In this document: positions 8,223 through 16,652 of the stretch, in pieces
Layout: every line of letters begins with the position of its first letter
Position numbering within the stretch: position 1 is the first letter of the stretch
Assembly (NCBI GenBank): GCA_001898145.1
Contig: MKSR01000017.1
Coordinates: 102,430-166,429, forward strand
DNA: 64,000 nucleotides
Direction: 5' to 3'
Source: Dyadobacter sp. 50-39
Lineage (GTDB): Bacteria; Bacteroidota; Bacteroidia; Cytophagales; Spirosomataceae
Notes under the pieces: generated by a model
Told to the model about the DNA's origin: nothing
Seen by the model: the letters and a program-made list of their open reading frames with translations, nothing else
The model's database searches: none
Position numbers and translations under genes: made by a program

Positions 8223-9835
8223 ATGACACCGGAAACCGTTCCTCTCCGCACGATAGATCACGACCATATTCCGCTGTGCCGCCCGGCCGCGGTGCCTTCC
8301 GGGGTAGCCCAGGCAAGCCCCCCGGAACAGGTGACGGATTTTTTCGGAGGGATTTTCAGCACTGCCGACTGGCCCGCGCGCTGGTACTGCGGGTCGTGGT
8401 CCGATTTCCATGGGTGGCTGTACATCATTTCCGACGTACTTATCTGGGCTGCTTACTTTCTGATACCCATTTTTCTCATACGGTTCATCCTCAGCAGAAA
8501 GGATTTCCCCTTCCCTAACACGATCTGGCTTTTCGTTGCATTCATCCTCTTCTGCGGCGCCACGCATTTGATCGACGCATTGATCTTCTGGGTGCCGGTG
8601 TACCGTTTCAGTGCGCTGGTCAGGTTTTGTACCGCCATCATCTCGCTTACCACGGTTTATTACCTGTTCAGGATTTTCCCAATGTGCTTTTGCTCCGGTC
8701 GGTTTCGGATTTACAGCGTGAAATCGACGATCGGATTTCCGTGGAAGAAAAGCTCGCAGAAAGTGAGTTCCTCCTCACTGCGGCCGGCAATGTGGGCAAG
8801 CTGGGCGGCTGGGAATACGACCCTGCCACGGGACAATTCAGCTGGACAGCTACCTGCCGCAATATCCTGCAAACGGACGAAGAAAGTGTCCGGAACGAGA
8901 GCGATCTGCTGCGCTTTTTCGCCGAGCCCTATCAGCTGATCATCCGCGCCGCCCTGCATGAATCGACCGCGCTCGGGCATTCGTGGGACCATGAATTACA
9001 GCTTACCACGCGCGACGGCATCCGAAAATGGGTCCGTTTTTCCGCTACACCCCTGCTCAATGCCGAAGGACAGGTCAGCAAAATCAGGGGCATTATCATG
9101 GATATCGACCGCTACAAAACGCTGGAACTGAAACTGGTGAAGTCGATCGACCAGATGGCACAGAAAAACAGCCAGTTGCAGAGCTTTACGCACATTCTTT
9201 CCCATAACCTGCGGAATCATTCAAGCAATATTGCCTTGCTGGCCGACTTCGTGGACGAGTCGACGCTCACCAAAGACAATGAGGAGCTTTTTCAGAAAAT
9301 CAAAACGGTATCAAAGCATTTGAACGGCACGCTGGACGACCTTTCGCAGGTGATCAAGATCCGTGACAACCAGCTCGAAGGAGAGCAGTTGAATATCCGG
9401 GAGGTCACCAGGCAGGTGCTCAGCGTGCTGGACGAAAGCCTGCATACGAGCCAGGCGGAAATCGCAATGGATTTTCAGGAAGAGGAAATCTTTTTTCCAC
9501 GCATTTACCTGGAAAGCATCCTGATGAACCTGCTCTCCAATGGTATCAAGTACAAAAAGGACCATGAACACCCGCTGATGCGGCTGCGGTTTTATCGCAG
9601 CAAAACAGGTCTCAAAGTACTGGAATATAGCGATCAGGGGAAGGGAATCGACCTGTCGCTCCATGCCGACAAGATATTCGGATTGTATAAAACTTTCCAT
9701 AAACACGAAGATGCTCATGGAGTTGGGTTATTTTTGATAAAAAATCAGATCGAAGCCCAGGGCGGGAACATTCAGGTATTCAGTAAAGTCGACGCGGGTA
9801 TTACCTTTAAAATTACATTTAACGAAAATGCTTGA
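8223..9835 (+). CDS. Ethylene-receptor-like membrane histidine kinase, reading frame interrupted by a -1 shift
   Basis: Two overlapping frames make one protein of about 537 residues. The first frame (from ATG 8223) gives three membrane helices (~65-90, 100-123, 130-152). The second frame continues from about 8676 with a coiled linker, a PAS domain (LGGWEYDPATGQFSW), HisKA (HILSHNLRNHSSN) and a HATPase (MNLLSNGIKYK, DQGKGI, GVGLFLIKN). The membrane part matches the ethylene-binding domain of plant ETR1 and SynEtr1, with D71, Y78, I81, P82, C111 and H115 in exactly the ETR1 spacing (D25, Y32, I35, P36, C65, H69). The Cys/His pair binds Cu(I) in that family. The frames join at a T-TTC-CCA heptamer (8675-8681), and a -1 step there restores the family sequence FPNVLLLRS. 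Whether this is a mutation, a sequencing deletion or recoding cannot be told from the sequence. The receiver gene overlaps the end by 8 bp. Confidence 0.8.
8675..8681 (+). other. T-TTC-CCA slippery-type heptamer at the frame junction
   Basis: In the upstream frame the codons are ATT-TTC-CCA, which fits X-XXY-YYZ. Slipping back one base re-pairs TTT and CCC and enters the frame of the kinase domains. No clear pseudoknot could be drawn by eye downstream; a missing T in the T-run is the simpler explanation. Confidence 0.4.
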
Positions 9836-10241
9836 AATACTCTGTGTAGTTGACGACGACAAGATCTTCACCTACCTGCTGAAACGTCTTATTGAAAAAG
9901 CCAAAGTTGCCCGTGAGATTATTTTTTTTGAAAACGGGCGGGAGGCCCTTGATTACCTGACCAGCCATAAGGAGGATGCGCTCAAACTCCCGCAACTGAT
10001 CCTGCTCGATATTAATATGCCCATCCTGGACGGCTGGCAGTTTTTGAACGAATACGGTAAGTTAAAACCGGATGTCCACCAGTCCATTTCGATTTGTATG
10101 ATGAGCTCTTCTTCCGAAATGGAAGACTACAACCGGGCGATGGGATCCGGATTTGTGATGGATTACCTGCAAAAACCTGTTCAGATACCCTCTCTGAAAG
10201 AAGTTACCGACCGGGTGCTGTCGTTCCTTGGTCCAAAATAG
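9828..10241 (+). CDS. Single-domain response regulator (receiver)
   Basis: 137 residues forming one receiver domain. The acidic triad is VVDDDK near residue 10, the phospho-acceptor Asp is in LILLDINMPILDG, the conserved Ser/Thr region is MMSSSS, and the Lys is in YLQKPV. No output domain is present, so it passes phosphoryl groups on or acts by protein contact. Its ATG lies within the last codons of the ethylene-receptor-like kinase (8-bp overlap), which indicates translational coupling and makes it the cognate partner. This type of small receiver is common beside PAS-kinases in Bacteroidota. Confidence 0.92.
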   Translation: MLEILCVVDDDKIFTYLLKRLIEKAKVAREIIFFENGREALDYLTSHKEDALKLPQLILLDINMPILDGWQFLNEYGKLKPDVHQSISICMMSSSSEMEDYNRAMGSGFVMDYLQKPVQIPSLKEVTDRVLSFLGPK

Positions 10242-10258
10242 CCTGCGACTCGCTATTT

Positions 10259-11380
10259 TTGCCTTTTAACCAAAATGAATCTGCCCTGCCATTCCGTATC
10301 CTGATAACGCCCTTGGACTGGGGACTGGGACATGCCACGCGCTGTATCCCCGTCATCCGCTACTTTATGGAGCAGGGGTGCATGGTTACAATTGCCGCCT
10401 CGGGTGCGACTGCATTGCTTTTAAAAGAGAACTTTCCCGGCATCCCTCAATTGCAGCTTCCGGGTTACGGCATTACATACAGCCGCAGCGGCCGCAGTTT
10501 TGCCCCGAAAATCATCGCCCAGATCCCCAAAATCCTCCGCGCGATCCGGCGCGAGCGGCAGTGGCTCCGCGAAATGCAGGCTGTGCACCGGTTCGACCTC
10601 GTCGTTTCCGACAACCGCTACGGATTGAAGATCGACGGGCTACCCTCGGTGATTATGACGCATCAGCTGCAAATTATGACCGGCTTCGGCCCGACAGCCG
10701 ACTATCTGATGCGAAAGATGCATTATAGCCTGCTTGAAAAATTCGATGCATGCTGGGTGGTAGATGAGCCGGAAAACAGCGGACTGGCCGGGGCCTTGTC
10801 GCACCCTCGCAAATTACCTGCAAATCCACAATACATGGGACTGCTTTCGCAGCTCGTGCCCGACGGGAAGCTCCCTCTCCAAACCGGCCCGCTCCTGGTA
10901 CTGCTATCCGGCCCGGAGCCGATGCGCGGCATTCTGGAAAACAAGATACTCGGACAGATTCGTGGACTTGAAGACCATCGGTTCCATATCGTGGCAGGAA
11001 ACCCTTCGGGCGCCGTGCCCGCTCATTTGCCCTCACACGTTACATATGCCACCCATGCGAACGCACGCGAACTGGCGACGGCGCTTGCCACTACGCCGCT
11101 GGTGATCTGCCGGAGCGGCTACTCTACGCTGATGGACCTGGCGATGCTCGGTAAAAAGGCTTTGCTGATCCCCACACCCGGCCAGTCGGAACAGGAGTAC
11201 CTGGCCCGGCATTTAAAAGCGCAGGGCACGGCATTCAGCATTCGGCAGGCGGAAATGGATTTGAAAAAAGACATTGCCGAAGCATTGAATTACAAAGGGT
11301 TCGAAATGCTGGCGTACTCCGCCAGGCATTCGCTCATGCAGCAGGTCATCGATCGCGCGCTCGGCCAGCTCCAAAACTAG
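10259..11380 (+). CDS. Glycosyltransferase, GT28/MurG-like superfamily (start uncertain)
   Basis: The recognisable protein begins FRILITPLDWGLGHATRCIP, a typical N-terminal nucleotide-sugar transferase loop. It ends with a GT-B C-terminal half (LVICRSGYSTLMDLAMLGKKALLIPTPGQSEQEYLA) like the UDP-GlcNAc transferases of the MurG/Glyco_tran_28_C type. It is about 370 residues and cytoplasmic or membrane-peripheral; the acceptor is unknown. The frame has no ATG in a sensible place: the first in-frame ATG sits deep inside the receiver gene at 10094, and the nearest plausible start is TTG 10259. An ATG at 10275 is one base out of frame, and adding one C to the CCC run at about 10283 would give MNLPLPFRILITP, so a one-base deletion or sequence error is possible. 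Confidence 0.78.
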   Translation: MPFNQNESALPFRILITPLDWGLGHATRCIPVIRYFMEQGCMVTIAASGATALLLKENFPGIPQLQLPGYGITYSRSGRSFAPKIIAQIPKILRAIRRERQWLREMQAVHRFDLVVSDNRYGLKIDGLPSVIMTHQLQIMTGFGPTADYLMRKMHYSLLEKFDACWVVDEPENSGLAGALSHPRKLPANPQYMGLLSQLVPDGKLPLQTGPLLVLLSGPEPMRGILENKILGQIRGLEDHRFHIVAGNPSGAVPAHLPSHVTYATHANARELATALATTPLVICRSGYSTLMDLAMLGKKALLIPTPGQSEQEYLARHLKAQGTAFSIRQAEMDLKKDIAEALNYKGFEMLAYSARHSLMQQVIDRALGQLQN

Positions 11381-11573
11381 CGGTTGTTTTTTCTATCTTT
11401 ACGGTTACAAATCACCACCCCTATACGTTGTGTATGCCTAAACCTCTGCTTTACCTGCTGGTAACAGCGTCTGTTGCACGGTAGGCCACCAGCATGTTTA
11501 CGTTAAACATTGTACGATATTTTCATTTTTTTGACTTTATTCTACCTTTGTATCAGGAAAACCGGAAAGGAAT

Positions 11574-12146
11574 TTGGGCCGACTTTTATCACTCCTGCTT
11601 TTTGGACTATTACTCTATAACATGATGGGCTACTCTGTGCTCTATCTGTGGGAAGAGCATGACGTTCCTATGGCGGTCGGCACAGGGCATATCGAGCGCA
11701 ACGGGTTTTCACGTGACATTGTCATGAAAGTGCCGGTGTCCCTGCCCTACCAGACCGACTGGTCCACTCCCGAGCCCTCGGAAGGGGGTATCAGGCATGA
11801 GGGCGAGTACTACCAGATCCGGACGAAACAGCTTTTGAACGACACGCTCTACGTTTACTGCGAATACGACCAGAATGCCCGGGACCGGTTCATGGAGCTT
11901 GCCGACCATATCCGGTACGACACCGAGAGTCCTGCACCCAGAAGCCACGCCAAGCTGCTTAAATTCTTTCTGAAAGAGTATATGTCTTCCCCGCGGGAGC
12001 ATGTCTTTTTCGTCACGGAATGGATCGAATCAACGCCATCCGCAATCGATCAATATGATCGTACAGTTTCCGAAACCTGCCGCATTGCCCCAACACCGCC
12101 GCCTGACGGACTGCCTACCCGGACAATTGTTTTTTACGCTTCGTAA
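11574..12146 (+). CDS. Hypothetical protein with N-terminal membrane anchor or signal peptide
   Basis: 190 residues from a TTG start (11574) preceded by an AAAGGA ribosome-binding-like sequence. The N-terminus (LLSLLLFGLLLYNMMGYSVLYLW) is one hydrophobic segment, either an uncleaved anchor or a signal peptide. The rest is acidic and soluble, with MKVPVSLPYQTDW, EGEYYQIRTKQLLNDTLYVYCEYDQNARDRF and LLKFFLKEY. I do not recognise a family. It lies 65 bp upstream of an outer membrane protein gene on the same strand and may share its transcript. Confidence 0.72.
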   Translation: MGRLLSLLLFGLLLYNMMGYSVLYLWEEHDVPMAVGTGHIERNGFSRDIVMKVPVSLPYQTDWSTPEPSEGGIRHEGEYYQIRTKQLLNDTLYVYCEYDQNARDRFMELADHIRYDTESPAPRSHAKLLKFFLKEYMSSPREHVFFVTEWIESTPSAIDQYDRTVSETCRIAPTPPPDGLPTRTIVFYAS

Positions 12147-12211
12147 TCCTGCCTTTTTCGCGGGAGTGTGAAAGCGCTTACTCAACCTCAGGTACATTCA
12201 CCAAATCCGTA

Positions 12212-13327
12212 ATGAAAACATTATTACAATCGGCCGCCGCATTGCTGTTATCGCTTTGCGCCGCCCAAAATACATTTTCACAAGGCTGCGTTGCGATCCG
12301 CGGCACCGGCAATGCATGTATGATCGCACACGCCGACAGCAACAACCACAGCCAGTGGGTGGCCAGCATTAGCGGCCGCTATTTCAAATCCTTCCGCCAC
12401 TTCTCCGGCCCGAATGAGAACAAGGAGCGCCTTGTCCAGCACACGGAGGTAATCAACCATACGGCGTCGGTGGATATCAACATTATGCGCATTCTGAACG
12501 ATCGCTGGTCGCTGATGGTCGATCTGCCGATCATTTCAAATGCGCGTTCCTCGCTGTACGAGCACGGGCTGGTGAATGGCGCCAACAAATTCAACGAGCG
12601 CCACAGCATGCATTCCTTCGGTATCGGCGACCTGCGCATTGCCGCCTACCACTGGCTTTTCGATCCAAAAAAGAGCTACCGCGGTAATATCCAGGTGGGT
12701 TTGGGCATCAAGCTGCCGACGGGAGATTATGACTACCAGGATTACTGGTACAATGTGGGCCCTAATGGCGCCAAGGAGCTTCGGACAGTCGACCAGTCCA
12801 TTCAGCTCGGCGACGGGGGAACCGGTGTTTCCGTGGAGCTGAACACGTATTACAACATTTTCCACAACTTTGGCATGTACGGCAACTTCTACTACCTCGT
12901 AAACCCACGCGAGCAGAACGGTGTACGCACCTATCGCGAGACGCTCTCACCACGCCTTGCCAACGAAGCCATTATGAGCGTGCCCGACCAGTATATGGCG
13001 CGCGGCGGTTTCAGCTACTCGCTGAACCCATTTGTAAAAGGCTGGGCCGTATCGGCTGGCGCGCGCCTCGAAGGCATTCCCGTTCACGACCTCGTAGGCG
13101 GCAGCGGCGATTTCCGCCGGCCGGGCTACGTGTGGAGCGTGGAGCCGGGCATCACCTATTCGGGGCAGAAATTCAGCTTCTTCGCAACGGTACCGGTCGC
13201 ATTCGTCAGAAACCGCACGCAAAGTGTGACAGACAAGGAATATTCCGACAAGACCGGCGTATTTACGCGCGGAGATGCCGCATTTGCCGACTATTCAATC
13301 AATGCCGGTGTTTCCTTCAAGTTCTGA
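12212..13327 (+). CDS. Outer membrane beta-barrel (transporter-like) protein
   Basis: 371 residues. A signal peptide (MKTLLQSAAALLLSLCAAQNTFSQ) is followed by repeated amphipathic strands with aromatic girdle residues, and the last residue is Phe (GVSFKF), as is usual for barrels inserted by BAM. Segments such as DRWSLMVDLPIISN, GNIQVGLGIKLPTGDYDYQ and ARGGFSYSLNPFVKGWAVSAGARLEG fit the transporter/phenol-degradation-like outer membrane families of Bacteroidota. Four Cys residues occur near the mature N-terminus and just beyond (QGCVAIRGTGNACM). The substrate is unknown. The gene is followed by a strong hairpin terminator shared with the convergent DJ-1 gene. Confidence 0.8.
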   Translation: MKTLLQSAAALLLSLCAAQNTFSQGCVAIRGTGNACMIAHADSNNHSQWVASISGRYFKSFRHFSGPNENKERLVQHTEVINHTASVDINIMRILNDRWSLMVDLPIISNARSSLYEHGLVNGANKFNERHSMHSFGIGDLRIAAYHWLFDPKKSYRGNIQVGLGIKLPTGDYDYQDYWYNVGPNGAKELRTVDQSIQLGDGGTGVSVELNTYYNIFHNFGMYGNFYYLVNPREQNGVRTYRETLSPRLANEAIMSVPDQYMARGGFSYSLNPFVKGWAVSAGARLEGIPVHDLVGGSGDFRRPGYVWSVEPGITYSGQKFSFFATVPVAFVRNRTQSVTDKEYSDKTGVFTRGDAAFADYSINAGVSFKF

Positions 13328-13347
13328 TTCATTGTAATACCCATACA

Positions 13348-13380
13348 AAAGGCCGGACTTGCGACGCAAGTCCGGCCTTT
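13348..13380. terminator. Bidirectional hairpin terminator
   Basis: A perfect 16-bp inverted repeat (13348-13363 and 13365-13380, GC-rich core ggccggacttgcg) flanked by A and T runs. It lies between convergent stop codons at 13327 and 13397. Confidence 0.92.
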
Positions 13381-13396
13381 CTGCTTAAAAACTTCC

Positions 13397-13978
13397 TTAA
13401 ATACCGCTGATCTGAACGCCCAGCAATTTATAGAACTCTTTCAGAATCGCGGGATGGCCGGGCCATGCGGGCGACGTTACCAGGTTACCGTCCACCACTG
13501 CCTGATCTGCGGGAATATTCTTCCAGGTTCCGCCCGCAAGTTCAATATCCGGGCCCACAGCCACATACGCCGTCAGCGTACGGCCTTGCAAAACTTTTGC
13601 AGCAGTGAGGATCTGAATACCGTGACAAATGGCAGCTACGGGCTTGTTAGTCTCGAAAAAGTGGCGGGTAATTTCCAGCACACGCTTGTTGAGCCGTGTG
13701 TATTCGGGCGCGCGACCTCCCGCAATGTAAAGTCCGTCGTAGTCGGCAGGATTAATGCTGTCGAAATCGGCTGTGATCGCGAAACGGTGCCCCTGGGTTT
13801 CCTTGTAGGTCTGATCACCTACGAAATCATGAACAGCGGTTGGGACCGTGTCACCTTTGTGACGATCGGGAGCGAGCGTATCCACTTCAAATCCAACAGA
13901 CAACAGCGCCTGGTAAGGCACCATAGCCTCGTAATCTTCCACATAATCGCCTGCAAGCAACAGAATTTTCTTCGACAT
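13397..13978 (-). CDS. DJ-1/PfpI family protein
   Basis: 193 residues with one class I glutamine-amidotransferase-like domain. The nucleophile elbow AAICHGIQ places Cys118 and His119, the conserved acidic residue is near the N-terminus ([11 protein letters not shown], Glu14), and a GGRAPEY oxyanion region is present. Members act as proteases, glyoxalases/deglycases or chaperones against carbonyl stress, and the exact activity cannot be assigned. It is a monocistronic unit on the minus strand, convergent with the outer membrane protein gene. Confidence 0.9.
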   Translation of the reverse strand: MSKKILLLAGDYVEDYEAMVPYQALLSVGFEVDTLAPDRHKGDTVPTAVHDFVGDQTYKETQGHRFAITADFDSINPADYDGLYIAGGRAPEYTRLNKRVLEITRHFFETNKPVAAICHGIQILTAAKVLQGRTLTAYVAVGPDIELAGGTWKNIPADQAVVDGNLVTSPAWPGHPAILKEFYKLLGVQISGI

Positions 13979-14066
13979 AATGGTTTAAGGTTAGTGATTA
14001 AAGAAGTTGTATTACACTTAAAACTACGCTAAAAAAGGCCTTGTTGTTCCTGAAATGCCCGATTCT

Positions 14067-14711
14067 TTACTTTTCATACTCTTTCAGCAAAGTCCGGATG
14101 TCGCGGATGAGCTCGTAGGTGCCCTCGTCGGTAGTTCCGTCATACATCCCCCGTATGTGGCGTTCCTTGTCGAGCAGCACAAAGTGCCCGCTGTGCAGGA
14201 AACCGCCCGGCGATTTGGCGTCTTCGGTGGCAGTAATAAGGTAATGCCGCTGCCCTATTTCGTAAATCTTCCCGCGGTCGCCCGTGACAAACTGCCAGGT
14301 ATCGTTGCTGACGCCCAGGTCGTTGGAGTAAGTTTTCAGCACCGAAGGCGAATCATGTTCCGGATCAATGGTGTGGGAGAGAATCCGAACGGTGGGATTG
14401 TCCTTCACCTCGTCGTACACTTTGAGCATATTCTTTTTCATCACCGGACAAATGGTGGGGCAGGTTGTAAAAAAGAAATCCGCGACATAGATTTTATCTT
14501 TGAAATCCTGCTCAGAAACGACCTTATTATCCTGATTGACAAATGAAAAGGCCGGTATGGACGGGTAATGCGTTTCCTCGGCGGGTTTGCCGTCTACGGT
14601 TTTGATAACGGTTTCGGGTTCGCCCAGGTAGGGCAGTTTACGGTCGTCGCAGGCAGCCAGCAAAGCCGCTGCCAGCAAACCGACGAAGATTGTTCGGGTA
14701 TGCACGCGCAT
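14067..14711 (-). CDS. SCO1/SenC family copper chaperone lipoprotein
   Basis: 214 residues. A lipoprotein signal (LLAAALLAACDD, lipid-anchored Cys21) precedes a thioredoxin-like domain. The copper-binding pair is present as TTCPTICPVM (Cys84, Cys88), and the distal His ligand lies in FLHSGHF (His173). Function by family: delivery of Cu to the CuA site of cytochrome c oxidase, or thiol-disulfide control of it, in the periplasm. The gene upstream on the same strand (14817-15215) is a small Cys-containing membrane protein that probably belongs to the same process. No oxidase genes are in the window. Confidence 0.93.
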   Translation of the reverse strand: MRVHTRTIFVGLLAAALLAACDDRKLPYLGEPETVIKTVDGKPAEETHYPSIPAFSFVNQDNKVVSEQDFKDKIYVADFFFTTCPTICPVMKKNMLKVYDEVKDNPTVRILSHTIDPEHDSPSVLKTYSNDLGVSNDTWQFVTGDRGKIYEIGQRHYLITATEDAKSPGGFLHSGHFVLLDKERHIRGMYDGTTDEGTYELIRDIRTLLKEYEK

Positions 14712-14816
14712 GGTAGGTTTTGAAGTATAAGGAATAGAAAATGACCGACGCCGCCTCAGGCCGCGTCCTTGAATGGCGCTCCCGTGACCGATGCCGGGAA
14801 GCCGAAAAGTAACTGT

Positions 14817-15215
14817 TTAAACCAGCGGGGGATGAAAAATATCCGTTACGACCGTACCGGGAAATGATGGGGAAATGTCAACGAATGTTACTGCCAACCG
14901 CTCTTCCCAGCAGTCCGGCGCGTGGAAGGTAAACGGCTTACCAGTATCCATTACCTGAAACAGCAGGTTGGCCATGTAAGTCTGTTCGGCACGGCGTTCC
15001 TCCTGCTTTTTGGCCTCGACGATTTTTTCAGCCAGGTAGCATTTGCCCTCGCATACGACGATCGGGTTATCACGGTTCACACATAGGTTGGCCATGATGT
15101 ACTCCTTTCGCAACTCGTAGTCCAGATAAACCAACGGAACGACCCATGCCTTCACCAGCATCAGCAGCGTAAAGCCCAGGGTAATCCATTTTTTTCCGTA
15201 AGTTTTCAAAAGCAA
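14817..15215 (-). CDS. Small membrane protein with CxxxC motif, upstream of SCO gene
   Basis: 132 residues from a TTG start (15215); an in-frame stop upstream excludes a longer protein and no ATG fits. One N-terminal membrane helix (WITLGFTLLMLVKAWVVPLVYL) is followed by a presumably periplasmic part with Cys residues arranged CVNRDN...CEGKCYLAEK, then a charged helix and a C-terminal CWEE. The CEGKC pair could bind metal or form a disulfide. No named family is recognised. Its position 105 bp upstream of a SCO-type copper chaperone suggests a role in copper or oxidase maturation, which is an inference. Confidence 0.7.
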   Translation of the reverse strand: MLLKTYGKKWITLGFTLLMLVKAWVVPLVYLDYELRKEYIMANLCVNRDNPIVVCEGKCYLAEKIVEAKKQEERRAEQTYMANLLFQVMDTGKPFTFHAPDCWEERLAVTFVDISPSFPGTVVTDIFHPPLV

Positions 15216-15322
15216 ATACTTATATCCGTAAACACCACCGCAAAACTAAGCCCCCACGCCTGAGATACCAAATCGCCCCCTCCTGCACTCCTCCAAGCCA
15301 CAAAAATATTTTCGAATATATT

Positions 15323-15353
15323 TTGTACTAATTGGTAAAGTATTATATCTTTG
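15323..15353 (+). promoter_or_regulatory. Bacteroidota promoter of the TetR gene with overlapping operator
   Basis: TTG (15323-15325), 20-bp spacer, TATCTTTG (15346-15353), matching the TTG-N19-21-TAnnTTTG consensus. The imperfect dyad TGTAC-N6-GTAAA (15324-15339) overlaps the -33 box. The same dyad recurs before osmC, so it is a candidate operator for autoregulation. Confidence 0.75.
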
Positions 15354-15373
15354 TAACATCAAACACGAAAACA

Positions 15374-15958
15374 ATGGCAGGCAGACCTAAAATATATGAC
15401 GAATCAGCGATCCTGGACAAGGCGGTGGAAGTCTTTTGGGAAAAAGGATATGCCAACGCGACTGCCGACGACCTGCTCCAAGCCATGGGAATCGGAAAAG
15501 GCAGTTTCTATTTTGCATTCAAAGGCGGCAAGGAGGAATTGTTCCGGAAATCCATGGAACGGGTCGTCGAGCTGAACTTTAATGCCATCCGCGACGCACT
15601 TGCCACTTGCGCGGACCCGGTGCAATTCATCAAAGATTTCTTCCTTTCACTTACGGGGAATGAGTCGCCGGTGGGTAATAAGGGCTGCTATTTTGGAAAC
15701 GCCCTGATACAAGTTTCCTCCGATGATTCAGGCTTGAAGATCATCGCCGCGAAATACCTGCATTTGCTGGAAGAAATATTTACCGAGGCCGTCCAAAGAG
15801 GCAAGGACCTGGGACTGCTTCAAACCAAAGAACCGGCAGGCGCGCTGGGTGCTTACCTGGTCAACCTCTGGAATGGCATCAACGTAACCCGCAGAATGGA
15901 AACAGACCAACGCAAGCTGGCAGACCTGGTGCGGATGAACCTGAGCATATTGAACTGA
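15374..15958 (+). CDS. TetR/AcrR-family transcriptional regulator
   Basis: 194 residues from ATG 15374 (MAGRPKIYDES). An upstream TTG-like extension overlaps the promoter and was rejected. The N-terminal HTH has ILDKAVEVFWEKGYANATADDLLQAMGIGKGSFYFAFKGGKEELF, the classic TetR pattern for regulators of the AcrR/YxaF type. The C-terminal ligand domain contains CYFGNALIQVSSDD and LVNLWNGINVTRR. It is followed 78 bp later by an OsmC-family gene whose promoter carries a perfect copy of the dyad found in the regulator's own promoter. The likely role is repression of both genes until a stress signal is sensed; the Cys in KGCYFGNA could be a sensor, but that is not established. Confidence 0.92.
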   Translation: MAGRPKIYDESAILDKAVEVFWEKGYANATADDLLQAMGIGKGSFYFAFKGGKEELFRKSMERVVELNFNAIRDALATCADPVQFIKDFFLSLTGNESPVGNKGCYFGNALIQVSSDDSGLKIIAAKYLHLLEEIFTEAVQRGKDLGLLQTKEPAGALGAYLVNLWNGINVTRRMETDQRKLADLVRMNLSILN

Positions 15959-15976
15959 ATTTTTTTTACCCAATTT

Positions 15977-15992
15977 TGTACCATGTAGTACA
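15977..15992 (+). promoter_or_regulatory. Candidate TetR operator in the osmC promoter
   Basis: Perfect inverted repeat TGTAC-catgta-GTACA overlapping a TTG (15976-15978), placed just as in the tetR promoter. A TAttTTTA -7-like box lies at 15996-16003. Confidence 0.65.
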
Positions 15993-16036
15993 GTTTATTT
16001 TTAAAACCATTTTTCAATTTTAAATCCAAAAAGATC

Positions 16037-16447
16037 ATGAAACGCAAAGCAACAGCCGTATGGAATGGTGATATCAAAACAGGCGCCGGACACATCACCA
16101 CGGGCAGCACCGTCCTCAACAAAACGCAATACTCGTTCAACAGCCGCTTCGCAGATGGCATCGGCACCAACCCGGAAGAGCTCCTCGCCGCAGCGCATGC
16201 AGGGTGTTTCACTATGAAGCTTGATCTGGACCTAACCCAGGCCGGTTACACAGTCGAGTCTTTGGAGACACAATCCGTGGTGACGCTGGATAACGGCAAA
16301 ATCACGCAATCGGAACTGACGCTTCAAGCAAAAGTGCCGGGTATTTCCGAAGAAGAATTTCAGGCCATCGCCAAGGGTGCAGAGCAAACCTGTCCGGTAA
16401 GTCAGGCTTTCAGTTTCGAAATCGTTTTGAATGCCAAATTGGTATAA
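16037..16447 (+). CDS. osmC: OsmC-family peroxiredoxin
   Basis: 136 residues. The OsmC fold is shown by the paired redox Cys residues Cys57 (AAAHAGCFTM) and Cys119 (AEQTCPVSQAF), with the catalytic-site region NPEELLAAAHAGC. Function by family: thiol-dependent reduction of organic hydroperoxides in the cytoplasm. The length is normal for OsmC (~140). It is probably controlled by the TetR regulator upstream through the shared TGTAC-N6-GTACA operator. It is followed by a strong intrinsic terminator. Confidence 0.93.
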   Translation: MKRKATAVWNGDIKTGAGHITTGSTVLNKTQYSFNSRFADGIGTNPEELLAAAHAGCFTMKLDLDLTQAGYTVESLETQSVVTLDNGKITQSELTLQAKVPGISEEEFQAIAKGAEQTCPVSQAFSFEIVLNAKLV

Positions 16448-16462
16448 TACCCGTATCCTCCT

Positions 16463-16506
16463 GCCGCCGCTGCATGGATCATTACCCGTGCAGCGGCGGC
16501 TTTTTT
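16463..16506 (+). terminator. Intrinsic terminator of osmC
   Basis: 12-bp perfect GC-rich stem (16463-16474 / 16489-16500) with a 14-nt loop, followed by six T residues. Confidence 0.93.
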
Positions 16507-16652
16507 ACCGATGGATAATTGCTGATAGGATTGCTAACTATAAGTACTACAAAAGGTTACTAAAATTGAGGTGTGTTGGGATACACAACCTTCTGTTGAG
16601 ATTACATACCTTTGTGGGAGAGCTAAAAATTTACCTTAAACCACACTACCTT

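Noticed and set aside
10094-10258. Start of the glycosyltransferase at ATG 10094
   Set aside because: It lies deep inside the receiver gene in another frame and the extra residues show no glycosyltransferase features.
11432-11482. 16-codon peptide (MPKPLLYLLVTASVAR)
   Set aside because: Signal-peptide-like but stops at once; no ribosome site and no support beyond its being open.
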